A stretch of DNA of 42,891 nt from Flavobacterium sp. Its GTDB lineage: Bacteria > Bacteroidota > Bacteroidia > Flavobacteriales > Flavobacteriaceae. The notes under the pieces were generated by a model. That model was not told where the DNA came from. It searched no databases and worked only from the letters and a program-made list of their open reading frames with translations. A program made the translations under genes and the position numbers. The DNA is taken from assembly GCF_027484705.1 (NCBI RefSeq), contig NZ_JAIXSL010000009.1:1-42891 (forward strand). Reading direction: 5' to 3'. Shown here one piece after another: positions 34,158 through 42,165 of this stretch (the stretch's first letter is position 1; each line of letters begins with the position of its first letter).

Positions 34158-35795
34158 TTAGAGGGTTTTGTTGAATTGCATGATGCTCGAAATTCCCGTT
34201 AATGGAATGACAGCCCAACGCGGACGTGAGTTGAGTTCGTAACCAAGCTCGTAGACTGCTTTTTCGAGGATGCAATATTTCAACAGAAAGTCAATTTCCT
34301 TGCGATAACCGATGTTGAGATTGCCGGCCTGAGCTACTTCAGTATAAGTTTGAAGAAACACGCCTACGAAATATTTGAATAAAATTTCCCCAGCCTGAAA
34401 CAACTCTTTCTGCTCAAACGGATATTTGTCTTTGTTGTTGAAAATCGTCGCATAGATTGAATAATGGAACGAACGGAACATGCCAGCCACATCTTTCAGC
34501 GGCGGTTGTTTGACTTTTCGGTCACGGATTGTACTTTCGGGTTCGCCTTCAAAATCGAGGATGTAGAAATCGTCGCCGTTGACCAAAACTTGCCCCAAAT
34601 GGTAATCGCCGTGGATACGGATGCGCTCGGATTTCATCTTCGTCCAGTCAAAATCTAGGAATAGTTTTCGGATTTCTTTTTTGTTGTCGAGGAATTCGTT
34701 GGCCAACTGAAGCGCCAAACCGTCGAGTTTGTGCAAGTTATTTTCGAGAATGTTGAGTCGGTTCTGGAACTGATATGTTAATCGGTTTTTAAGCCAAACC
34801 GTATAATCGCCGTTGTATGTCGTTGGCGTGAAAGCCGTATCGTGGATGTCGCCGCCAAGTGCAATGTGCATTTCAGCCGTGCGCGTCGCTAAAGTTTTGA
34901 TGCGAAGAAAAATGCTCAATCCGGCCCAATCGATAATTTCATGTGGCACTTCGTTGATTTTCAACCGCTGGAACAATTCGATGTCGGGCAGTTTGCCAAT
35001 CTTGATTTTCTTGGTTTTTAGGTTCTCGAAAATCCGATCGACTTCTTCTAACATAAATTGCCACGCATCGCCTTGGTTCGGCACAAGTTCCTGCATCATA
35101 CCAAGAGTGATATTACCTTCTGAAAGCGCTACACTGATGCTTCCGGTGTAAGCCGGGGAACTCGGAAAATCCATGCGCTCGGTCAGGAAGCGGCTGATTT
35201 CGTAATCGGGATTGGTGCTGATGTAAATCCGGCGGAATATTTTTAATACTTGGGTTTCATTGTAAATAATCGAAGTATTGCTCTGCTCGACGCCCATAAA
35301 TTTAGAAGACTTGTATTCTTTGTCCTCAAATTTTTCGCCTTTGTGGAATTTTACCTTTTCATTTTTCTCATTCGACGCATGGGCAATCTTATCAAAAATC
35401 AGTTTTCTGAAATCTTCCTGGTGCAACGCATCGACGAGAAAACCATGCTGTCCGTTCATTTTGACAGGCGCAATAATCGTGTTCGTATCGAGTTCTTCCT
35501 GCGCCATGAAAGCGATTGGCATGAAGTAATGCTGGTAAAACGCTTCCTTGAAATTGACTTCGAGCAAGACGCCGAAATAAGTGTTTTTCTTAGAAGTGAT
35601 CTTGAAGAAATCGACGACTTCGATATATTTTAAGGTACTTGCCTTTCCGCCGTACCAACGTTTGTTGATGATGTAATTTTCTAAAATGTCTGAAGAGAAT
35701 ACTTTGACAAAATCGCTGTCCTCGAAAGCATTTTTCCAGTCTGTTTTGAATACGAAAGGATTTTGAAATCCGTCTTCATTGATTTTACTTTCCAT
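34158..35795 (-). CDS. Maltokinase-like (Pep2/Mak) aminoglycoside-phosphotransferase-fold kinase
   Basis: 545-aa protein expected to phosphorylate maltose to maltose 1-phosphate with ATP, feeding GlgE. The N-terminal cap (about 25-130) includes NYIINKRWYGGKASTLKYIEVVDFF, typical of maltokinases, and the C-terminal kinase lobe has the catalytic loop RIHGDYHLGQVLV and the metal-binding LDFEGEP (about 390-420). It starts 1 bp after the glgE stop codon, which strongly supports this assignment. The family is often fused to trehalose synthase; here it is a free-standing protein and no treS is visible in the window. Alternative: a kinase for another disaccharide. Confidence 0.9.
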   Translation of the reverse strand: MESKINEDGFQNPFVFKTDWKNAFEDSDFVKVFSSDILENYIINKRWYGGKASTLKYIEVVDFFKITSKKNTYFGVLLEVNFKEAFYQHYFMPIAFMAQEELDTNTIIAPVKMNGQHGFLVDALHQEDFRKLIFDKIAHASNEKNEKVKFHKGEKFEDKEYKSSKFMGVEQSNTSIIYNETQVLKIFRRIYISTNPDYEISRFLTERMDFPSSPAYTGSISVALSEGNITLGMMQELVPNQGDAWQFMLEEVDRIFENLKTKKIKIGKLPDIELFQRLKINEVPHEIIDWAGLSIFLRIKTLATRTAEMHIALGGDIHDTAFTPTTYNGDYTVWLKNRLTYQFQNRLNILENNLHKLDGLALQLANEFLDNKKEIRKLFLDFDWTKMKSERIRIHGDYHLGQVLVNGDDFYILDFEGEPESTIRDRKVKQPPLKDVAGMFRSFHYSIYATIFNNKDKYPFEQKELFQAGEILFKYFVGVFLQTYTEVAQAGNLNIGYRKEIDFLLKYCILEKAVYELGYELNSRPRWAVIPLTGISSIMQFNKTL

Positions 35796-35796
35796 C

Positions 35797-37731
35797 TTAA
35801 CGTATGATTTTAAATAAATGGAACGGCAAGGCAGGCGAGAGTTCGACGAAATTCCATTCCTTGTCCCAATAGTAAGTATTTCCGGTAATCAGGTCTTCGA
35901 CTTTCAAAGGCTGATTGCCTATTTCTTCAATTGGGATGCGAACCATAGCCTGCGCATTATTAAACGCATCGAGGCTCACGACCATTAATGTTTCATTATC
36001 GCGCGCATCATCAAATTTGTAATACGCCATGACTTGTTCGTTATTCATTTGGCAAAAAACAACATTATTCGTTTGTTGCAATGACGTTTGCTCGTTACGA
36101 ATTGTATTGATTCTTGTAATTAAAGTAATCAACTTATTCTGAATGCTCCAATCCCAATGCTGGACTTCGTATTTTTCAGAATTGAGGTATTCCTCTTTTC
36201 CTGCTGCCATCGGTTCGCAAACACGATACTCGAAAACCGGTCCGTAAATCCCAACGCTGGAACTCAACGTTGCGGCAAGAAAGTACTTTTGCAGATACAC
36301 CGATTCATTACCGCTTTGCAAAGAAAACGGATTGATATCAGGCGTATTCGGCCAGAAGTTCGGGCGGTAAAATTCTTTCTGTTCGGTTTGGGTAAGTTCG
36401 GTCACGTAATCGGTCAATTCCTTTTTGGAATCACGCCAGGTGAAATAAGTATACGATTGGCTGAAGCCTTGTTTGGCGAGTTCGTTCATGATTTTCGGAC
36501 GTGTAAACGCTTCGGCCAAAAACAACACATCAGGATGTTTTTTCTTGATTTCGGCAATAAGCCAGCCCCAGAAATAAAACGGTTTGGTGTGCGGATTATC
36601 GACTCTGTAAACGCGGATGCCACATTCTTCAATCCAGAATAAGGCTACGTCGAGCAGTTCTTTCCAGAGGTTTTTCCAGTCGGTCGATTCGAAATAAATC
36701 GGTTGGATGTCCTGGTATTTTTTGGGTGGATTTTCGGCGTATTGCACGGTTCCGTCCGGACGCCACTTGAACCATTGCGGGAAATCTTTCACATACGGAT
36801 GATCGGGCGCTGCCTGCAAAGCATAATCCATAGCGACTTCGATGCCTAGATCTTTTGCCTTTTTGACGAGCCTTTTGAAATCCTCAATAGTGCCCAAATC
36901 GGGATGTGTCGCTTTGTGCCCGCCATGTTTGGAACCGATGCCCCAAGGGGAACCGACATCGCCTTTTTGCGCATTAGTCGCGTTGTTTTTTCCTTTGCGG
37001 TTGACTTCACCAATAGGGTGGATCGGCGGAAAATACAAAGTATCAAAACCCATCGCAGCTACGCGTGGCAGCAATTTTTCGCAGTCTTTAAACGTTCCGT
37101 GCTGGCCTTCAATTTCAGAGGCGGAACGCGGAAAAAATTCGTACCAAGTACTGAACAAAGCCTTTTTACGATCGACATAAACCTGAAGTTCGTGCGATTT
37201 GTTTTCGATGTATAAGATGGGATATTTTTTAAAGATAGCCGTCAATTCGTGCGACATAGCGGCTTCAATGGCTTGGTCGTATTGTTTTTCTGAAGTGAAA
37301 TACGACGCGACTTTTTTGAGGTATTCTTTTTCAGTGGCGTCGGCTAATTTCTGAACCGCTTTGACGTATTCGGCGCCTTCAAGCAGTTCCGATTTGACGT
37401 GTTGGTTATCCTGAATTTTTCTTTCTGTTCCGTGTTGCCAGTTCAGGGCGTAATCGACCCAACCTTCTACAAAATAAGTGTAAGTTCCTTGTTTATCGAC
37501 GATAAATTCGGCGGTCCAGGCATCATTCTCCGTAGGTCGCATACGCACTTGCTGCCATTTCTTGTCTTTTTCATGTTTGTATTGGACTTGGCATTCGATA
37601 ACGTCATGACCGTCTGAAAAAACATCCGCGGTGACAGTCACTTTTTGGTTGATAATTCGTTTGATGGCAAAGGCGCCACCGTCGAGTTGTGGCAATACAT
37701 TTTCGATTACGATTCGGGTTTGACGCTGCAT
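35797..37731 (-). CDS. glgE: Alpha-1,4-glucan:maltose-1-phosphate maltosyltransferase
   Basis: Transfers maltose from maltose 1-phosphate to the end of an alpha-1,4-glucan. The 644-aa GH13 subfamily 3 protein has an N-terminal beta domain (about 1-110), the barrel entry FPRSASEIEGQHGTFKD, nucleophile Asp378 in YRVDNPHTKP, acid/base Glu407 in FLAEAFTRPKIM (29 residues apart as in Streptomyces GlgE) and a C-terminal beta domain. It is the first gene of a tightly packed run with the maltokinase-like gene (1 bp gap) and the APC permease (1 bp gap). Its start is 14 bp from that of the divergent alpha/beta hydrolase. Confidence 0.96.
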   Translation of the reverse strand: MQRQTRIVIENVLPQLDGGAFAIKRIINQKVTVTADVFSDGHDVIECQVQYKHEKDKKWQQVRMRPTENDAWTAEFIVDKQGTYTYFVEGWVDYALNWQHGTERKIQDNQHVKSELLEGAEYVKAVQKLADATEKEYLKKVASYFTSEKQYDQAIEAAMSHELTAIFKKYPILYIENKSHELQVYVDRKKALFSTWYEFFPRSASEIEGQHGTFKDCEKLLPRVAAMGFDTLYFPPIHPIGEVNRKGKNNATNAQKGDVGSPWGIGSKHGGHKATHPDLGTIEDFKRLVKKAKDLGIEVAMDYALQAAPDHPYVKDFPQWFKWRPDGTVQYAENPPKKYQDIQPIYFESTDWKNLWKELLDVALFWIEECGIRVYRVDNPHTKPFYFWGWLIAEIKKKHPDVLFLAEAFTRPKIMNELAKQGFSQSYTYFTWRDSKKELTDYVTELTQTEQKEFYRPNFWPNTPDINPFSLQSGNESVYLQKYFLAATLSSSVGIYGPVFEYRVCEPMAAGKEEYLNSEKYEVQHWDWSIQNKLITLITRINTIRNEQTSLQQTNNVVFCQMNNEQVMAYYKFDDARDNETLMVVSLDAFNNAQAMVRIPIEEIGNQPLKVEDLITGNTYYWDKEWNFVELSPALPFHLFKIIR

Positions 37732-37745
37732 TTTAAGTTTATTTT

Positions 37746-38669
37746 ATGACTTCTAAATTTAGTAAAAAATATAGAATACAATACCTTGCAGTAAAATTTA
37801 TCGAAATGGCAAAGAAATCCGGAAAACCGAATCAAACATTGAAAATTCCTGAGATAATACTCATCACCGGTAAATTTTTGTCGTTTATTTCTACAAAATT
37901 GACGGTGTTATTTGCGGCCCGATTGTTCACCACCCCAATAAAATATAAGATTCCAAAACGCGAACTCGACATGGATGCCAGAAGCCGGCAGGAAATAATG
38001 CTTGTCCCAGAAATCAATAAGAATATTGTTTTGTATCATTTTGGGGAAAGTCCGAGGAAAATACTTTTGGTTCACGGCTGGTCCGGAAGAGGCACGCAAC
38101 TCGTGAAGTTCGCGGAAGAATTAGTAAAGCTGGGCTATTCGACGATTAGTTTTGATGCTCCGGCACATGGAAAATCTCCGGGAAATACGACTTTAATGCC
38201 CGAATTCATCGCCAGCATTATCGAAATAGACAAACGATTTGGCCCGTTTGAAGCCGCTATCGGGCATTCGTTGGGTGGCATGTCTTTGTTGAATGCTATT
38301 AAAAGTGGGCTCAAGATCAACCGGCTTACCATTATCGGAAGTGGCGATATAGTGCAGGATATCATCAATGAATTTGTGCATAAACTCGAACTCGACCCAA
38401 AATACAATGACTTGCTTAGGCTACATTTTGAAAACAAACACGCGCTTTCGATGGATAGTTTTTCGGCTTATCACGCGGCTAAAATCATTGATATTCCTGT
38501 GTTGGTGATTCACGATGAAAACGACGATGAAGTTCCTGTAAGTTGTGCGCATCACATTCATCAAAATCTTAAAAATGGCGAACTGATGATTACCCAAAAT
38601 CTCGGCCATCGCAAAATTCTGGGTGATGCGAAAGTCATCCAAAAAACGATTAATTTTATTACCTCATGA
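37746..38669 (+). CDS. Alpha/beta hydrolase
   Basis: 307-aa protein of the alpha/beta hydrolase fold. ILLVHGWSGRG is the oxyanion-hole region, IGHSLGGMS (about residue 177-185) contains the nucleophile serine, HDENDDEVP supplies the acidic residue and NLGHRKIL the histidine, so the triad looks complete. An N-terminal amphipathic/hydrophobic stretch (ITGKFLSFISTKLTVLFAARLF) could bind membrane. The substrate is unknown; esterase or lipase activity is likely. The start at 37746 is only 14 bp from the divergent glgE start; the ATG at 37806 (MAKKSGKP) is an alternative that would leave room for a promoter. It overlaps msrB by 4 bp. Confidence 0.85.
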   Translation: MTSKFSKKYRIQYLAVKFIEMAKKSGKPNQTLKIPEIILITGKFLSFISTKLTVLFAARLFTTPIKYKIPKRELDMDARSRQEIMLVPEINKNIVLYHFGESPRKILLVHGWSGRGTQLVKFAEELVKLGYSTISFDAPAHGKSPGNTTLMPEFIASIIEIDKRFGPFEAAIGHSLGGMSLLNAIKSGLKINRLTIIGSGDIVQDIINEFVHKLELDPKYNDLLRLHFENKHALSMDSFSAYHAAKIIDIPVLVIHDENDDEVPVSCAHHIHQNLKNGELMITQNLGHRKILGDAKVIQKTINFITS

Positions 38670-39055
38670 AATATCCTGTAGAAAAAACCGAAGACGAATG
38701 GAAAGCGCAACTTGGCTTGGAACGCTATAAAATTTTACGCCAGAAAGGAACGGAATTCCCGCATTCGGGGCAATACAATTTGCATTTTGAAAAAGGAACG
38801 TATTGCTGCGGCGCTTGTGGCGAACCTTTATTTGAAAGCAGTTCGAAGTTCGACGGGCATTGCGGCTGGCCATCGTTTGACGAATCAATTCCGGGAAAAG
38901 TGGAATATATCCGCGACACATCGCATGGCATGCTGCGGGTGGAAATCCTTTGTGCGAATTGTGGCAGCCATCTCGGACATGTGTTTGAGGACGGTCCGAC
39001 GGAAACCGGACAACGGTATTGTGTGAATTCGCTGTCGGTTGATTTTAAAAAATAG
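38666..39055 (+). CDS. msrB: Peptide-methionine (R)-S-oxide reductase
   Basis: Repairs the R isomer of methionine sulfoxide in proteins. The 129-aa cytoplasmic protein has the usual MsrB length. Zinc-binding CxxC pairs are in CCGACGEPLF and CANCGSHLGH, HCGWPSFDE is the substrate-binding segment, and the catalytic cysteine is in RYCVNSLSVDF at the C-terminus. The start ATG overlaps the stop of the alpha/beta hydrolase gene in an ATGA arrangement, indicating translational coupling. Confidence 0.97.
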   Translation: MKYPVEKTEDEWKAQLGLERYKILRQKGTEFPHSGQYNLHFEKGTYCCGACGEPLFESSSKFDGHCGWPSFDESIPGKVEYIRDTSHGMLRVEILCANCGSHLGHVFEDGPTETGQRYCVNSLSVDFKK

Positions 39056-39121
39056 TTTTTAATTTAACAGAAGTCGAGCCGTAATTTTCCTAATTTTATA
39101 ATTCGTTCCTTTGAAATCTGA

Positions 39122-39207
39122 GCCCTAGCCCTGATAGCAGTGAAAATCCTTTTGCTTCGGGGTTCGAAGCAAAAGATTGTAACGGATAGCAGGTTCCCGG
39201 CTCCTAA
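39122..39207 (+). repeat. Dispersed hairpin repeat, copy C
   Basis: CCCTAGCCCTGATAG, a perfect 11-bp stem (39149-39159 with 39165-39175) around loop GGGTT, then GGATAGCAGG and CTCCTAA. It lies between msrB and the endonuclease III gene and encodes the spurious N-terminal extension of the longest open frame there. Confidence 0.9.
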
Positions 39208-39223
39208 AAAAAATAACAACGCA

Positions 39224-39865
39224 ATGGATTTATTTATGCAAAATACCGATTGGGGCAAGGCGCTCAAGCCGCTCATCGCCCAGTATAAAGACAAGAAGCA
39301 TCCCCTCGATTACCAGAATTTGTATCAATTGCTCATTATGGTGATTTTGTCTGCTCAGGATTCTGACGCGCACATTAATAAACTGGCACCTGCGTTGTTT
39401 GAAAAATACCCTGACTTAAAAGCGTTGGCCAAAGCGGAACCCGCCGATCTTGAACCTTTTATCGGAAAAGTCCGGAATTCAAACACCAAAACGGATTGGA
39501 TCATCAACATCGCACGCGAACTCCAAGACGACAAAAACATTCCAACGACAATGACTGAACTTACAGCGCTTAAAGGTGTCGGCAGAAAATCGGCGAACGT
39601 GATCATGCGCGAAGCCGAAGTTAAAGCGGAAGGCATTATGTGTGATTTGCATGTTTTGCGTGTCGTTCCGAGATTAGGTATTTCACAAGCTAAAGACGGT
39701 ACCAAAATGGAAAAGGATCTGATGGCGGCGATTCCGCAGGAACTCTGGGGCGAAGTCGGTATGGCGATCTCGTTTTTAGGAAGGGAAACTTGTAGACCTA
39801 CGAATCCGAAACACATCGAATGCGTGATGAATAAGGTTTGTGCGTATTGTAAGGCACATTCTTAA
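39224..39865 (+). CDS. nth: Endonuclease III-like DNA glycosylase/AP lyase with altered Fe-S motif
   Basis: Base-excision repair glycosylase, 213 aa. I use the ATG at 39224 (MDLFMQNTDWG) because the longer frame from 39140 is made of repeat copy C. The helix-hairpin-helix LTALKGVGRKSANVIM contains the catalytic Lys122, and CDLHVLRV contains Asp141, so both active-site residues of the Nth family are present. The C-terminal Fe-S loop aligns without gaps to E. coli Nth (C-X6-C-X2-C-X5-C), but the second cysteine is His197: Cys190, His197, Cys200, Cys206, with an extra Cys209. Substrate range (oxidised pyrimidines) is inferred from family. LSAQDSD instead of LSAQATD also marks a divergent subgroup. 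Confidence 0.9.
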   Translation: MDLFMQNTDWGKALKPLIAQYKDKKHPLDYQNLYQLLIMVILSAQDSDAHINKLAPALFEKYPDLKALAKAEPADLEPFIGKVRNSNTKTDWIINIARELQDDKNIPTTMTELTALKGVGRKSANVIMREAEVKAEGIMCDLHVLRVVPRLGISQAKDGTKMEKDLMAAIPQELWGEVGMAISFLGRETCRPTNPKHIECVMNKVCAYCKAHS

Positions 39866-39878
39866 TGTTCAATAAAAG

Positions 39879-40379
39879 CTAGGCCGATTCCCTTTCTTTT
39901 AGTATCGGGCGCAATTCCTTAATTCTGTCTTGCAAACTTTTATGTTTGTCGACCGCAGTGTTTTCGATGCTTTTCGCCCATTCCATAAATTCGGGCGTAT
40001 GCGGTTCCCTTTTTGCTGTTTTAGGATTGATTGGTGTGAATAGAGTGCGCATAATCGCTTTTAAATGTGTTTTCGTTTCGTTCATCATGATGAGTTCTAC
40101 GCAAAGTTCATCAGGTTCGGCTGACAATAAGCTTGTTTCGATAGTCACCATTTCATCATAAACCGACGCTCGCAAATAGGCAATTTCATGACCGGTAACC
40201 ACCCAAGCGAGGCCTTTCTGATAATACTCGACTAAGCTTAGTTTATAATGTTCTTTTAAATGATCTTCGCGCGCATTCATGAAATAATCGATATACCGCG
40301 CGTTGTTCAGATGGCCCAACAGGTCACAGTCGCTGAAGCGGATTTTATAAACGGAGTTCGGTGTTTTATTAATTTCCAT
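39879..40379 (-). CDS. Hotdog-fold acyl-CoA thioesterase
   Basis: 166-aa cytoplasmic protein of the 4-hydroxybenzoyl-CoA thioesterase-like hotdog family, hydrolysing an acyl-CoA of unknown chain. VYKIRFSDCDLLGHLNNARYIDYFMNAREDHL contains the typical catalytic Asp and N-x-R region, followed by strands VTIETSLL and CVELIMMNETKTHLKAIMRTLF. The C-terminal 35 residues are charged and helical. It starts 2 bp after the stop of the secreted propeller gene, so both belong to one transcription unit, probably under the TetR regulator upstream. Confidence 0.88.
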   Translation of the reverse strand: MEINKTPNSVYKIRFSDCDLLGHLNNARYIDYFMNAREDHLKEHYKLSLVEYYQKGLAWVVTGHEIAYLRASVYDEMVTIETSLLSAEPDELCVELIMMNETKTHLKAIMRTLFTPINPKTAKREPHTPEFMEWAKSIENTAVDKHKSLQDRIKELRPILKERESA

Positions 40380-40381
40380 GG

Positions 40382-41269
40382 CTATAGTTTTAAGGACAGG
40401 TCACTGTCGAGTTTGATGAAATGAATTTCGCCACTGAGCATGGCCGGCAAGATCAATTGATCGTTTTTGATGGTGAAATCTGCGGGGCCGGCGATGGGTT
40501 CAATCGATTTGATTTTCGTACAGTGGTTGTTGATCAGGTTGATGCCCATGATGACGCCTTTCTTTTCAAAGGCCACCCAATTGCTGAAATACAGTATGTC
40601 TTTGCTAATGAACAAGCCGTCGAAATAACCTTCGAGATTCGTGAGTTTTGTAAACGTGTTGTCTTTTAGATTGACGTAGCCCACGACGCCATTAGGCTGG
40701 TTGTCACTTCCGAAACCATTCACGTATAATCGACTCGCTTTTTTGTAGCAAAACAAACCGTTAATGCCTGCAATGGTAGTGTCGGTTTTAATTTCAATGT
40801 ATGATTTGTCGGTTAAGTTGATTTTAAACAATTTGCTTTTATCGGTAGCCGAAACGAATAAAGTGGTGTCGTCCCAAACGGCGCTATCGTTTAAAAATGA
40901 AGTGTCTTTACTAAAATCGATTTCGTATAATTTGTTTCCGGAGTTTAAATCGATGGCGACAACCCTATCAATATCATTAAGAAAAAGAATGCCGTCATTG
41001 ATCGACAGACCTTTCGGAGCATTGAGTTTTTCTTTTGCAAAAGAGGCATCGAGGATGTTTCCTTTTTTATCGAGCTTGATAATTTGCCCGTCACCATCTT
41101 TGGCGGTTGGATTTAATGCGTTACCGATATCAGCTGCGTATAAAAATTTTCCTTCAATTGCGATACTTTCCACATGGTGGAATCCTGTAATCGTTTTGGT
41201 CATTTGAGCCATGCCATTCCATGCTAAGAACACGCAAAATAAAAGTGAGCATTGATAATTTTTTTTCAT
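40382..41269 (-). CDS. Secreted SMP-30/NHL-like beta-propeller protein
   Basis: 295-aa exported protein from the ATG at 41269, which gives the signal peptide MKKNYQCSLLFCVFLAWNGMAQ. The longer frame (from 41323) would translate through the TetR operator and is rejected. Strand-loop patterns such as GHHVESIAIEGKFLYAADIG, LNAPKGLSINDGILFLNDIDRVVAIDL and YFDGLFISKDILYFSNW suggest a six-bladed propeller like SMP-30/gluconolactonase or strictosidine-synthase-like proteins. I see no clear metal-binding or catalytic residues, so the function is open. It is followed by the thioesterase gene at 2 bp and preceded by tetR and a palindromic operator. Confidence 0.8.
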   Translation of the reverse strand: MKKNYQCSLLFCVFLAWNGMAQMTKTITGFHHVESIAIEGKFLYAADIGNALNPTAKDGDGQIIKLDKKGNILDASFAKEKLNAPKGLSINDGILFLNDIDRVVAIDLNSGNKLYEIDFSKDTSFLNDSAVWDDTTLFVSATDKSKLFKINLTDKSYIEIKTDTTIAGINGLFCYKKASRLYVNGFGSDNQPNGVVGYVNLKDNTFTKLTNLEGYFDGLFISKDILYFSNWVAFEKKGVIMGINLINNHCTKIKSIEPIAGPADFTIKNDQLILPAMLSGEIHFIKLDSDLSLKL

Positions 41270-41297
41270 GATTTTAAAATTAAGGTTTATATATAAA

Positions 41298-41311
41298 ATA
41301 CCGATTGGTAT
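41298..41311. promoter_or_regulatory. TetR operator 2 (imperfect palindrome)
   Basis: ATACCGATTGGTAT, nearly the same as the perfect palindrome upstream of tetR. It lies between tetR and the propeller gene, 28 bp before the propeller ATG, where it could control an internal promoter. Confidence 0.7.
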
Positions 41312-41329
41312 ATTTTTATTCAAAATTTT

Positions 41330-41920
41330 TTATTTTCTAAGGTCGAGGATTAGTTGTTCGAGGAAGTCCATTGTGGCATTCAAAGGCGCGGTTTTTCCGG
41401 TGACTTTGACTTGCATGACACTGCCTTGAATCAGGGAGATCAGTACTGAAATAAATTCATTGGTATCAACATCGGGTCTGATTTCGTTATTCTCAATGCC
41501 TATTTTGATTCTGTACTCGAGTCTTTCACGCCAGAATTCCAAAGCCTTGGCCACTTTTGCTTTCAATAAAGGATGGGTATCATCCGATTCTACTGCGGTG
41601 TTGTTGATCGGGCAACCTTCATGCAAAATGGGATTTTTTAAAAAATTACGGTACGTTTCAGGGTAAACGAGCAACTTATCAATCGAAGAATCATGTTGAT
41701 CCATTTTATTTTTTATATAAGAAATGACTTGCTTAAAATTATAATCAAATGCCAAGAGTGCGACTTCATCCTTATTCTCAAAATTGCCGTAAATGCTCCC
41801 TTTTGTGAGTCCGGTCGCCTCTGTCAAATCATTGATTGACGTTCCAGCATAGCCTTTTGCATTGAATACCGGCGCGGTTTTCTCGATGATAAACTGTTTC
41901 GTACGTTCTGCTTTCGACAT
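41330..41920 (-). CDS. TetR/AcrR-family transcriptional regulator
   Basis: 196-aa repressor. The N-terminal helix-turn-helix (about 26-47, TSINDLTEATGLTKGSIYGNF) is followed by the family's FENKDEVALLAF, and the C-terminal ligand domain contains NPILHEGCPINNTAVESDD, seen in the TetR_C_11-like group (related to regulators of electrophile or acyl stress). The protein is probably autoregulated through the palindrome ATACCGAACGGTAT 35 bp upstream and controls the propeller and thioesterase genes downstream through the second site. The inducer is unknown. Cys104 or so in EGCPINN could be a redox sensor, but this is speculative. Confidence 0.92.
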   Translation of the reverse strand: MSKAERTKQFIIEKTAPVFNAKGYAGTSINDLTEATGLTKGSIYGNFENKDEVALLAFDYNFKQVISYIKNKMDQHDSSIDKLLVYPETYRNFLKNPILHEGCPINNTAVESDDTHPLLKAKVAKALEFWRERLEYRIKIGIENNEIRPDVDTNEFISVLISLIQGSVMQVKVTGKTAPLNATMDFLEQLILDLRK

Positions 41921-41955
41921 TTTAAAAGATAATTTTGACGCTAATGTAAATAAAA

Positions 41956-41969
41956 ATACCGAACGGTAT
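41956..41969. promoter_or_regulatory. TetR operator 1 (perfect palindrome)
   Basis: ATACCGAACGGTAT: six-bp arms ATACCG/CGGTAT around AA, 35 bp before the tetR ATG. This size and position fit a TetR-family autoregulatory operator. Confidence 0.75.
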
Positions 41970-41999
41970 ATTGTTTGTTGGTGTTTTTTTTATTTTTTT

Positions 42000-42160
42000 G
42001 GGCGTGCCGGCGCAAGAACATCTGGCTTTAAAGGAACATCATTGCGCGCCGTCGGGCTTTCGCACTCGCTTTTTTCAGCGCCGTTACACGTCACTGAAAA
42101 AGAGCTCAGACAATCGCTCACCCGAGCTTAGCGAACTGACGAAGTAATCCCTCACGCAAA
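42000..42160. repeat. Complex GC-rich intergenic element, candidate dispersed repeat
   Basis: GC-rich block in AT-rich surroundings with GGGCGTGCCGGCGC at one end and ATCCCTCACGCAAA at the other, and an internal hairpin pairing GCTTTTTTCAG (42068-42078) with CTGAAAAAGAGC (42094-42105). The wording GTCGGGCTTTCG...ATCCCTCACGC resembles a repeat I recall from other Flavobacterium genomes. Only one copy is in the window, so repeat status is from memory, not shown here. Confidence 0.5.
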
Positions 42161-42165
42161 GTAAT

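Noticed and set aside
36157..36642. 161-codon plus-strand frame opposite glgE
   Set aside because: Covers the GlgE catalytic region on the other strand; no recognisable domain.
39140..39223. 28-residue N-terminal extension of the endonuclease III gene
   Set aside because: Encoded by repeat copy C, not similar to any Nth N-terminus; internal ATG at 39224 preferred.
39355..39816. 153-codon minus-strand frame opposite the endonuclease III gene
   Set aside because: Overlaps the helix-hairpin-helix and active site of a clear gene; no homology recognised.
41270..41323. 18-residue extension of the secreted propeller protein
   Set aside because: It would be translated across the TetR operator and would bury the signal peptide; ATG at 41269 preferred.
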